In this document: piece by piece, positions 8,661 through 15,815 of the stretch
How positions within the stretch are numbered: the stretch's first letter is position 1
Layout of the letters: each line of letters begins with the position of its first letter
Source of the DNA: Exercitatus varius
Lineage (GTDB): Bacteria > Pseudomonadota > Gammaproteobacteria > Enterobacterales > Pasteurellaceae
Assembly (NCBI RefSeq): GCF_029577735.1
Contig: NZ_JARQTO010000004.1
Location: 1 to 64,000 of the forward strand
Reading direction: 5' to 3'
DNA length: 64,000 nucleotides
Made by a program: the position numbers and the translations under genes
Notes under the pieces: model-generated
Databases searched by the model: none
What the model was told of the DNA's origin: nothing
The model's input: only the letters and a program-made list of their open reading frames with translations

Positions 8661-9338
8661 TCAAACCCGCGCCAATCCCCACGCCTGAATATGCTGCACG
8701 CCCTGCTTACGTAGTTGTCGGGCAATTTCATTCAAGGTGGAACCGGTGGTAATCACATCGTCCAGCAAAGCGACCGAACGATAAGGCACGGAAGCATTCA
8801 CCCAAAAAGCGTTTTTCAGATTAGAACGGCGCGCCGCGGCGGTTAATCCGCGTTGATTGGGCGTTCGTTTTATACGCCGGATCTGGTGTAAATCGCAAGG
8901 AATATTCAGCCACTCGGATAAATAACGGGCAAGCAACGCGGTTTGGTTGTAACCCCGTCGCCATTGGCGAAAATGATGCAACGGCACGGGCAAAATCGCT
9001 TCCGGCAAACACAAACCCTGTTCCCGCCTGGCACGAATAATCGCCAGCAACATCAGGCGCGCCAGCGTGCGATCCAACCAAAACTGACGCCGGAACTTAA
9101 AGCGATGAATCAGGCTCGATAAAGGCTCGTCGTAACGCCCGATCATCACCAGCCGATCCCAACCGTGTTTAGATTGCAAGCAGCGTCCGCAATGCAAGGC
9201 GTTTTCCCGCAGCGACGCGCCGCAAGTGCCGCAATAAGGAAAACGTTCAATCAGCCGATTGCAACGGCTGCACAAACCATGACGGGCCAGCGCCAGACGC
9301 TCGCCGCACCGTACACAACAAAATCCCAACGGATTCAT
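8661..9338 (-). CDS. comF: ComF family phosphoribosyltransferase-like competence protein
   Basis: A 225-residue protein with two N-terminal Cys pairs (CCVRCG, CSRC) and two more (CGTCG, CGRC), a probable zinc-binding region, and a C-terminal PRTase-like domain ending in SVALLDDVITTGST (the PRPP-binding loop). ComF is needed for natural transformation in Haemophilus, where its E. coli homologue is called GntX. The abundance of uptake sequences in the window fits a naturally competent host. In E. coli this gene sits next to nfuA; here selC, nudJ and greB lie between them. Confidence 0.92.
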   Translation of the reverse strand: MNPLGFCCVRCGERLALARHGLCSRCNRLIERFPYCGTCGASLRENALHCGRCLQSKHGWDRLVMIGRYDEPLSSLIHRFKFRRQFWLDRTLARLMLLAIIRARREQGLCLPEAILPVPLHHFRQWRRGYNQTALLARYLSEWLNIPCDLHQIRRIKRTPNQRGLTAAARRSNLKNAFWVNASVPYRSVALLDDVITTGSTLNEIARQLRKQGVQHIQAWGLARV

Positions 9339-9487
9339 AAAAAAACATCCCGATTTTTTCCCGCACTTTTGTGCACTTTAATTGAAAAATAAGGAATACG
9401 GGTGAAAATATCACGGGATTGGAATATCGATCACAAAACACTTGAAATACGGCGGGCGGAATAACAAAATGAAGCGGAAAAGTCATT

Positions 9488-9582
9488 TGGCGGAAGGTCA
9501 TGGGAGTCGAACCCACCCAAGAACGCTGGCGTCCTTAACAGGATTTGAAATCCTGCCGCTTCACCGGAAACGACGACCTTCC
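9488..9582 (-). tRNA. selC: tRNA-Sec, anticodon TCA
   Basis: A 95-base tRNA on the minus strand, the same length as E. coli selC. The acceptor arm begins GGAAGGTC and ends GACCTTCC followed by an encoded GCCA; the anticodon loop is TTTCAAA with anticodon TCA (complement at 9546-9548) on a CAGGA/TCCTG stem; the long extra arm (AAGGACGCCAGCGTTCTT) and the TTCGACTCC T-loop are as in selC. It reads UGA as selenocysteine with SelB, so the genome should contain selA, selB and at least one selenoprotein, most likely a formate dehydrogenase. Confidence 0.96.
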
Positions 9583-9594
9583 GAAAGGAACTCA

Positions 9595-9623
9595 ACTTTA
9601 GCTCAAAATCGCCGGCGATTCAA
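9595..9623 (-). promoter_or_regulatory. selC promoter
   Basis: On the minus strand TTGAAT (9618-9623), 17 bases, then TAAAGT (9595-9600). The start would be near 9588, only about 6 bases before the mature tRNA 5' end. Both boxes have 4 of 6 consensus matches. Confidence 0.5.
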
Positions 9624-9649
9624 GTTGAAAACCGTTTAAGAGGAAAATC

Positions 9650-10105
9650 ATGCATAAACCCAACATCACTATGGCATGCGTCGTGCATTGCAAAGGCAAA
9701 TTTTTGTTCGTGGAAGAAATCGAATACGGCAAACGAACCTTAAACCAACCGGCGGGACATCTGGAAAAAAACGAAACCATTTTACAAGGCGCCAGTCGCG
9801 AACTTTACGAAGAAACCGGTATTCGCGCCGATATGCAAAAACTGGTTAAAATTTACCAGTGGCACGCGCCGCGCAGCCAAACCGATTATCTGCGTTTCGT
9901 GTTTGCGCTGGAACTGGACGATTGGCTAACGACAACGCCGCATGACAGCGACATCACGCGGGCGTTATGGTTAACCTTGGAGGAATTCCGGCATTACATT
10001 GCCCAGCCCGAACAATGCGAACGCAATCCGCTGGTGATTCAAGCCGTTCAGGATTATCTGAAAGGCGAATCTTATCCGCTGGATTTGTTGTCGGTATTTG
10101 AATAA
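9650..10105 (+). CDS. nudJ: Nudix hydrolase NudJ
   Basis: A 151-residue Nudix protein close in length to E. coli NudJ (YmfB). The Nudix box starts GHLEKNETILQGASREL and ends YEETGI (about residues 37-59), giving the GX5EX7REUXEEXGU pattern that binds the catalytic Mg2+. NudJ hydrolyses thiamin pyrophosphates and nucleoside tri- and diphosphates. AAGAGGAAAATC precedes the ATG. Its stop codon directly abuts the greB stop codon on the other strand with no base between. Confidence 0.92.
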   Translation: MHKPNITMACVVHCKGKFLFVEEIEYGKRTLNQPAGHLEKNETILQGASRELYEETGIRADMQKLVKIYQWHAPRSQTDYLRFVFALELDDWLTTTPHDSDITRALWLTLEEFRHYIAQPEQCERNPLVIQAVQDYLKGESYPLDLLSVFE

Positions 10106-10582
10106 TTATTTCTCATACCAGATTTCGTTGATATACAGCGTAACCTTGCCGGCGGGTGTTTCCACCCGCACTTCGTCGTCCACCGCTTTACCGATTAACG
10201 CCCGCGCCACGGGAGAATCCACCGAAATCCAGTTTTTCGCCGGGTCAAACTCGTCGCAGCCCACAATCCGATATCGCTTTACTTCGCCATCCTCGTTTTC
10301 CAATTCCACCCAGGCGCCAAAAAATACTTTGCCTTCCTGCCGACTGTGATAATCCACAATTTGCAACACTTCCAGCCGTTTCATCAGAAACCGAACGCGG
10401 CGATCGATTTCGCGCAAACGGCGCTTACCGTAAATATATTCCGCGTTCTCGCTGCGATCGCCTAACGCGGCCGCATCAGAAACCGCCTGCGTCACTTTCG
10501 GACGTTCCTCTTTCCATAAAAATTTCAATTCCTGATCCAGAGCGTTCCAGCCCTGGCGGGTAATATAATTCGATTTAGCCAT
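10106..10582 (-). CDS. greB: Transcript cleavage factor GreB
   Basis: A 158-residue protein, the same length as E. coli GreB. The N-terminal coiled coil carries the acidic tip SDAAALGDRSENAEYIYGK (about residues 33-51), whose Asp/Glu pair inserts into the RNA polymerase secondary channel to rescue backtracked complexes; the C-terminal FKBP-like domain includes VFFGAWVELE and ISVDSPVARALIGK. An in-frame extension to 10810 exists, but MAKSNYITRQGW with ACGGAAT in front fits the family start at 10582. Convergent with nudJ with zero spacing. Confidence 0.96.
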   Translation of the reverse strand: MAKSNYITRQGWNALDQELKFLWKEERPKVTQAVSDAAALGDRSENAEYIYGKRRLREIDRRVRFLMKRLEVLQIVDYHSRQEGKVFFGAWVELENEDGEVKRYRIVGCDEFDPAKNWISVDSPVARALIGKAVDDEVRVETPAGKVTLYINEIWYEK

Positions 10583-10592
10583 AATATTCCGT

Positions 10593-10645
10593 AAAAGTGC
10601 GGGCAAAAAAAGCGATGTTTTTTGAAACGTTAGCCCTGCCGACGC
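10593..10645 (+). repeat. Degenerate partial copy of the uptake-sequence-linked repeat
   Basis: An extended uptake sequence (G variant, 10593-10625) is followed by GAAACGTTAGCCCTGCCGACG, which matches the first hairpin of the intact repeat at 20634-20729 at about 13 of 17 positions. Nothing similar to the rest of the element follows. It lies in the 255-bp gap between divergent greB and nfuA. Confidence 0.45.
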
Positions 10646-10837
10646 CCCAAATAAAGCAATGCTTCCGAAGATTATAAACAAAACGCCGGTTTTTCCGACC
10701 GTTCCGCCCGCCGATAGACACAAATTATTGCAATTATAGCGGGTAAACCATGAAAGAATTATAGTGAAAATTTGCATAAACGTCTCTATCGGCGTATTAT
10801 TCCCGACCATAAAACTCAGATAAAATCAGGAATATTT

Positions 10838-11422
10838 ATGGAACATATTAAAATTTCAGAGGCCGCGCAGGCTCATTTCCGCAAATTGCTGGAAAGTCAG
10901 GAAGAAGGCACCAATATTCGAATTTTCGTCGTCAATCCCGGTACGCCGAATGCGGAGTGCGGCGTTTCTTACTGCCCGCCGAGCAACGTGGAAGAAAACG
11001 ATACCGAACTGAAATTCAACGGATTTTCCGCCTTTATCGACGATATCAGTTATCCGTTTCTGGAAGATGCCGAAATCGATTATGTAACGGAAGAACTCGG
11101 CACCCAGTTAACCTTAAAAGCGCCCAATGCCAAAATGCGCAAAGTGGCGGATGACGCGCCGTTAATCGAACGGGTGGATTATGTGATTCAAACCCAAATC
11201 AACCCGCAACTTGCCAGCCACGGCGGTCGCATTACCTTAATCGAAATTACCGACGACGGCTACGCAGTGCTGCAATTCGGCGGCGGTTGCAACGGCTGTT
11301 CGATGGTGGACGTCACCCTGAAAGACGGCGTGGAAAAACAATTGGTGGAACTCTTCGGCGGCGAACTCAAAGGGGCGAAAGACGTCACCGAACATCAGCG
11401 CGGCGAACATTCTTACTATTAA
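10838..11422 (+). CDS. nfuA: Fe-S biogenesis protein NfuA
   Basis: A 194-residue protein (E. coli NfuA 191) with an N-terminal degenerate A-type domain (about 1-95) and a C-terminal Nfu domain containing GGGCNGCSM, the CXXC pair that holds a bridging [4Fe-4S] cluster. It carries Fe-S clusters to target proteins, especially under oxidative stress or iron limitation. The frame opens earlier at 10772, but MEHIKISEAA with TCAGGAAT in front fits the family. A strong terminator follows at 11435. Confidence 0.95.
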   Translation: MEHIKISEAAQAHFRKLLESQEEGTNIRIFVVNPGTPNAECGVSYCPPSNVEENDTELKFNGFSAFIDDISYPFLEDAEIDYVTEELGTQLTLKAPNAKMRKVADDAPLIERVDYVIQTQINPQLASHGGRITLIEITDDGYAVLQFGGGCNGCSMVDVTLKDGVEKQLVELFGGELKGAKDVTEHQRGEHSYY

Positions 11423-11434
11423 TTATGTATTTTC

Positions 11435-11460
11435 AAATCGGCGCCTTACGCCGATTTTTT
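11435..11460 (+). terminator. Rho-independent terminator after nfuA
   Basis: AATCGGCG (11436-11443) pairs with CGCCGATT (11449-11456) around a 5-base loop, followed by a run of T, 13 bases after the nfuA stop. Confidence 0.88.
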
Positions 11461-11476
11461 ATGGCGGAAGAAAAAT

Positions 11477-12046
11477 ATGACACGTTGTGATTGGGTGGGC
11501 GACAGCGAAATTTATCGGGATTACCACGACAATGAATGGGGAAAACCGCAATTCGACAGCCAAAAACTATTCGAAAAAATCTGTCTGGAAGGCCAACAGG
11601 CGGGATTATCCTGGATTACCGTGCTGAAAAAACGGGACGCTTACCGCGCCGCGTTTCATCAGTTTAATCCGGAAAAAATCGCGCAAATGACGGAAACCGA
11701 CATTGACGGTTTAATGCAAAACGCCGGGCTCATTCGCCACCGTGCGAAGCTGGAAGCCATTGTGAAAAACGCCCGCGCCTATCTGGAAATGCAAAAGTGC
11801 GGGCAAAATTTCAGCGATTTTATTTGGTCATTTGTCAACCATAAACCGCAAATCAACGATGTGTCGGATTTAAGCTGCGTACCGGCGAAAACGGAAACCT
11901 CCAAAGCCATGTCGAAAGCGTTGAAGAAAAAAGGTTTCGTCTTTGTGGGCGAAACCACTTGTTATGCGTTTATGCAATCCATGGGGTTGGTGGACGATCA
12001 CCTCAACGGCTGCTTTTGTAAAAGCCAAAAACAGGCAAAAAAATGA
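11477..12046 (+). CDS. tag: DNA-3-methyladenine glycosylase I
   Basis: A 189-residue protein beginning TRCDWVGDSEIYRDYHDNEW, the conserved Tag N-terminus with the zinc Cys, and ending with the CFMQS-like segment YAFMQSMGLVDDHLNGCFC, which supplies the other zinc ligands. QQAGLSWITVLKKRDAYRAAF is the substrate-pocket region. It excises 3-methyladenine from alkylated DNA in base excision repair. AGGCGGAAGAAAAAT-type purine-rich sequence lies upstream. An uptake sequence of the G variant sits inside near 11794 and another overlaps the stop (12044). Confidence 0.95.
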   Translation: MTRCDWVGDSEIYRDYHDNEWGKPQFDSQKLFEKICLEGQQAGLSWITVLKKRDAYRAAFHQFNPEKIAQMTETDIDGLMQNAGLIRHRAKLEAIVKNARAYLEMQKCGQNFSDFIWSFVNHKPQINDVSDLSCVPAKTETSKAMSKALKKKGFVFVGETTCYAFMQSMGLVDDHLNGCFCKSQKQAKK

Positions 12047-12149
12047 CCGCACTTTTGTTATAAGATATGACGTTTTTTTATTTCGTCGCCCGGCCGAATT
12101 CTATTAGAATGCACGCAAATTTCATTTCAATCTTAAAAAGGAAAGTTCT

Positions 12150-12938
12150 ATGTTTAAAAAATTAGCATTACTGGCAACCTCCGTATTCGCGCTTGCGACC
12201 GCAACTCAGGCGGCGGCTGCGGACAGCTTACTTGATCGCATTAACAATAAAGGCACTATTTCCGTCGGTACGGAAGGAACTTATGCGCCTTTTACCTATC
12301 ATGACGAAAACGGCAAATTAACCGGTTACGACGTGGAAGTAACGCGCGCCGTTGCGCAAAAATTAGGGGTGAAAGTGGATTTCAAAGAAACGGCTTGGGA
12401 TTCCATGATGGCGGGACTGAAAGCCGGTCGGTTTGATGTTGTGGCAAACCAAGTGGCGTTAACCACGCCGGAACGTCAGGCGACATTCGATAAATCCGAG
12501 CCTTACAGCTGGTCCGGCGCCATGATGGCGGTACGCGCCGATGAGAACGGCATTAAAACCCTGGATGATATTAAAGGTCGCAAAGCGGCACAATCCTTAA
12601 CCAGCAACTACGGCGAACTGGCTCGCGAAAAACAGGCGAAAATCGTGCCGGTTGACGGTTTGGCCCAATCTTTGCTGGTAGTTCAGCAAAAACGCGCGGA
12701 CTTAACCTTAAACGACAGCCTGGCGATTTTAGACTATTTAAAGAAAAACCCGAACGCCGGTTTGAAAACCGCCTGGGAAGCGCCGGCTGAAGAAAAACTG
12801 GGCGCCGGTTTAATCGTCAATAAAGGCAACGACGAAGCCTTAGCCAAAATCAGCGCCGCAATTGTCGAATTGCGACAAGACGGTACATTGAAAAAATTAG
12901 GCGAACAATTCTTCGGAAAAGATATCAGTGTTAAATAA
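12150..12938 (+). CDS. Amino-acid ABC transporter, periplasmic binding protein
   Basis: A 262-residue exported protein with a signal peptide (about residues 1-23, cleaving after TQAAAA) and a type II periplasmic-binding fold of SBP_bac_3 type: GTEGTYAPFTYHDENGKLTGYDVEV is split over residues 40-64 in the family pattern, and GRFDVVANQVALTPERQ-type sequence follows. Close relatives bind cystine or polar amino acids; this ligand is an inference. AAAAAGGAAAG precedes the ATG. First gene of a three-gene importer operon. Confidence 0.9.
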   Translation: MFKKLALLATSVFALATATQAAAADSLLDRINNKGTISVGTEGTYAPFTYHDENGKLTGYDVEVTRAVAQKLGVKVDFKETAWDSMMAGLKAGRFDVVANQVALTTPERQATFDKSEPYSWSGAMMAVRADENGIKTLDDIKGRKAAQSLTSNYGELAREKQAKIVPVDGLAQSLLVVQQKRADLTLNDSLAILDYLKKNPNAGLKTAWEAPAEEKLGAGLIVNKGNDEALAKISAAIVELRQDGTLKKLGEQFFGKDISVK

Positions 12939-13644
12939 TCTTCTTCTTTCTTTGCCTTTTATGACCGAGTCCCGTGCGGACTTGGTCATTAACGCTTTCT
13001 GGCCAATGGTGGAAGCCGCCGTTCTGGTTTCCATCCCATTGGCGATTGCGTCTTTTATTATCGGCATGATTATTGCGGTCGGCGTGGCGTTAATCCGCAT
13101 TACGCCGGTGAACGGATTGATTCACCGCATCGCATTGGTGCTGGTCAAAATCTATATTTCCATTATTCGCGGCACCCCGATGTTGGTGCAAATCTCCGTG
13201 GTGTTTTACGGCTTGCCGGCAATCGGTATTTTTATCGATCCGATTCCGGCGGCGATTATCGGTTTTTCGCTCAATATCGGCGCTTACGCTTCGGAAACCG
13301 TGCGCGCCGCCATTTCTTCCGTGCCGAAAGGGCAGTGGGAAGCGGGTTACACCATCGGCATGAATTATATTCAAACATTCCGCCGCATTATCGCCCCGCA
13401 GGCGTTTCGCGTCGCCGTGCCGCCGCTAAGCAATACTTTTATCGGCTTGTTTAAAGATACTTCGCTGGCCTCCGTTGTGACGGTAACGGAAATGTTCCGC
13501 GTGGCGCAGCAAGTGGCGAATATGTCCTACGATTTCCTGCCGGTTTATATCGAAGCCGGTTTGGTTTACTGGTGTTTCTGCTGGATTTTATTCTTCGTTC
13601 AGGCACGCCTTGAGAAGCGCATGGCACGTTATGTCGCCCGTTAA
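12928..13644 (+). CDS. Amino-acid ABC transporter permease
   Basis: A 238-residue inner-membrane permease of the His/Glu/Gln/Arg/opine (HisM-type) class, with about five hydrophobic segments, IIRGTPMLVQISVVFYGLP near the middle and the EAA-type loop WEAGYTIGMNYIQTFRRII that contacts the ATPase. The start is taken as GTG at 12928, which overlaps the preceding gene by 11 bases; an ATG at 12961 is an alternative but has no ribosome binding site and would trim an N-terminus typical of this subfamily. Confidence 0.88.
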   Translation: MLNNLLLSLPFMTESRADLVINAFWPMVEAAVLVSIPLAIASFIIGMIIAVGVALIRITPVNGLIHRIALVLVKIYISIIRGTPMLVQISVVFYGLPAIGIFIDPIPAAIIGFSLNIGAYASETVRAAISSVPKGQWEAGYTIGMNYIQTFRRIIAPQAFRVAVPPLSNTFIGLFKDTSLASVVTVTEMFRVAQQVANMSYDFLPVYIEAGLVYWCFCWILFFVQARLEKRMARYVAR

Positions 13645-13660
13645 TGTGGCAGGAAAAAAC

Positions 13661-14410
13661 ATGATTAAAGTCAGAAATATTCATAAATCTTTCGGTGACA
13701 ACACAATTTTACGCGGTATCGATTTGGACATCACCAAAGGTGAGGTGGTGGTTATCCTCGGCCCTTCCGGTTCGGGTAAAACGACGTTTTTACGCTGTTT
13801 AAATGCGCTGGAAATGCCGGAACAAGGAACGATTGAGTTTGATAACGCCAATCCGTTATCGATAAATTTCGCGGCAAAACCGTCGAAAAAAGACATTCTT
13901 GCCTTACGTCGCAAATCCGGTATAGTTTTTCAGAATTACAATCTGTTTCCCCATAAAACCGCATTGGAAAACGTGATGGAAGGCCCGGTTCAGGTGCAAG
14001 GCAAACCGACGCCGCAAGCCCGTCAGGAAGCGTTGGAATTGCTTAAAAAAGTAGGGCTGTCCGATAAAGCGGATTGGTATCCGTTCCAACTTTCGGGCGG
14101 TCAGCAACAACGGGTGGGAATCGCCCGCGCGTTGGCATTGCAACCGGAGCTGATGCTGTTTGACGAGCCCACTTCCGCCCTTGATCCGGAATTGGTACAG
14201 GATGTGCTGGACACCATGAAATCCCTTGCCAAAGAAGGTTGGACCATGGTGGTGGTAACTCATGAAATCAAATTTGCCTTAGATGTAGCGGATTTGGTGA
14301 TTGTAATGGACGGCGGCGTGATTGTAGAACAGGGTTCGCCGCAGCAATTATTCGACAATCCGCAGCACGAACGCACAAAAGCGTTTTTGCACCGGTTACG
14401 TTCCCACTAA
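13661..14410 (+). CDS. Amino-acid ABC transporter ATP-binding protein
   Basis: A 249-residue ATPase with Walker A GPSGSGKTT (about residues 33-41), the ABC signature LSGGQQQRVGIARAL, Walker B LMLFDEPTSALD and the switch His in VVVTHEIKFA. It powers the importer with the two preceding genes. The reading frame extends upstream to 13610 over the end of the permease gene, but MIKVRNIHKSFGDN with AGGAAAAAAC in front is the family start. A hairpin terminator follows. Confidence 0.93.
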   Translation: MIKVRNIHKSFGDNTILRGIDLDITKGEVVVILGPSGSGKTTFLRCLNALEMPEQGTIEFDNANPLSINFAAKPSKKDILALRRKSGIVFQNYNLFPHKTALENVMEGPVQVQGKPTPQARQEALELLKKVGLSDKADWYPFQLSGGQQQRVGIARALALQPELMLFDEPTSALDPELVQDVLDTMKSLAKEGWTMVVVTHEIKFALDVADLVIVMDGGVIVEQGSPQQLFDNPQHERTKAFLHRLRSH

Positions 14411-14428
14411 TTCTCCATTCTTATTCAT

Positions 14429-14463
14429 AAAAAAGGCTGCAACATAAATTTGCAGCCTTTTAT
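14429..14463. terminator. Bidirectional terminator between ABC operon and oadGAB
   Basis: AAAAGGCTGCAA (14431-14442) and TTTGCAGCCTTTT (14450-14462) form a stem with A-run before and T-run after, so it can end both the plus-strand ABC operon and the minus-strand oadGAB transcript. Confidence 0.85.
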
Positions 14464-14500
14464 GCAGAAAAGTGCGGGCAAAATTTACAACGTTTTTTGC

Positions 14501-15805
14501 CTACATAAACGCCGCCACATATTTCAGCATAACCCCGGCGGCAATGGCGGAACCGATTACGCCGGCCACATTCGGCCCCATGGCATGCATAAGCAGGAAG
14601 TTCTGATTATCCGCTTCCAACCCGACTTTGTTAGAAACGCGAGCGGCCATCGGCACCGCAGAAACCCCGGCGGAACCGATAAGCGGATTGATTTTGTTTT
14701 TGCTGAATTTATTCATCAGTTTCGCCATCAACACACCGCTACCCGTGCCGATACAGAAGGCGATTACGCCCAATAACAAAATTCCTAGCGTTTGCGGTTG
14801 CAGGAATTTATCCGCAATCAGTTTTGAACCGACGGATAATCCCAAAATAATCGTCACGATATTGATTAACGCGTTTTGTGTGGTATCGCTTAAACGATCA
14901 ACCACGCCGCTCACTCTCATCAAATTACCAAAACAGAACATCCCCAGCAACGGTGCCGCATCCGGAAGCAATAAGCCCACGAGCAACAACAACACAATCG
15001 GGAACATGATTTTTTCCGTATTGCTTACCGTACGTAATTGCGTCATTCGGATTTTACGCTCTGCTTCCGTGGTTAACGCTTTCATAATCGGCGGTTGAAT
15101 AAGCGGAACCAACGCCATGTAAGAATATGCCGCGACCGCAATCGCACCAAGCAATTCAGGGGCGAGTTTACTGGTCAAATAAATGGCCGTCGGACCGTCC
15201 GCACCGCCGATAATCCCGATAGACGCCGCTTGCGGCAAAGTAAATTCGATAATACCGAAATAGTTCAGCGCTAAGGCTCCCAATACGGTGGCGAAAATAC
15301 CGAATTGTGCCGCCGCTCCCAACAACAGGGTTCTCGGATTCGCCAATAACGGACCGAAATCGGTCATCGCGCCTACGCCCATAAAGATAATGAGCGGCGC
15401 CACGCCGTAACTGATGGCCACTTTATAGAATAAAGCCAGAATCCCGGCGGAATACCCCATATCCACAGACAGCGCTTCAAGCTGGTTAACCGTCGAAGCC
15501 GGAACAGAAGACAGCGCCGCTTTGATGGTGGCGGGATCAGCCGCCACACCTAATTCCGAAGCAATAACGCCGATTTGTTCGGGCGAGCCTAAATGCAACA
15601 GGTTTTCCAATGCCGTCATCGCCAAACCGGCTTCCGGAATATTGGATAACAGCCCGCCAAAACCGATTGGCAATAACAACAAAGGCTCAAATTTTCTCGA
15701 GATGGCCAACCACAATAACAGCACACTGATGGCAATCATTACGGCTTGCCCCCATTCCATGTGCATTACTCCCGTACCTTGGATTAATGCAATAATACTC
15801 TCCAT
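14501..15805 (-). CDS. oadB: Na+-pumping oxaloacetate decarboxylase, beta subunit
   Basis: A 434-residue inner-membrane protein, the length of OadB, with about nine to eleven hydrophobic segments. YKVAISYGVAPLIIFMGVGAMTDFGPL and ASIGIIGGADGPTAIYL are the conserved segments around the Na+ sites, where an Asp and Ser/Asn residues couple decarboxylation of carboxybiotin to outward Na+ transport. Last gene of oadGAB, 10 bases after oadA. Confidence 0.96.
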   Translation of the reverse strand: MESIIALIQGTGVMHMEWGQAVMIAISVLLLWLAISRKFEPLLLLPIGFGGLLSNIPEAGLAMTALENLLHLGSPEQIGVIASELGVAADPATIKAALSSVPASTVNQLEALSVDMGYSAGILALFYKVAISYGVAPLIIFMGVGAMTDFGPLLANPRTLLLGAAAQFGIFATVLGALALNYFGIIEFTLPQAASIGIIGGADGPTAIYLTSKLAPELLGAIAVAAYSYMALVPLIQPPIMKALTTEAERKIRMTQLRTVSNTEKIMFPIVLLLLVGLLLPDAAPLLGMFCFGNLMRVSGVVDRLSDTTQNALINIVTIILGLSVGSKLIADKFLQPQTLGILLLGVIAFCIGTGSGVLMAKLMNKFSKNKINPLIGSAGVSAVPMAARVSNKVGLEADNQNFLLMHAMGPNVAGVIGSAIAAGVMLKYVAAFM

Positions 15806-15815
15806 TATTTGCTCC

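Noticed and set aside
9442..9639. Plus-strand frame of 65 codons across selC
   Set aside because: The tRNA-Sec on the other strand explains the conserved sequence; the peptide is an artefact.
12961..13644. ATG at 12961 as the start of the amino-acid permease
   Set aside because: No ribosome binding site in front and it would remove N-terminal residues usual in this subfamily; GTG 12928 is preferred, with some doubt.
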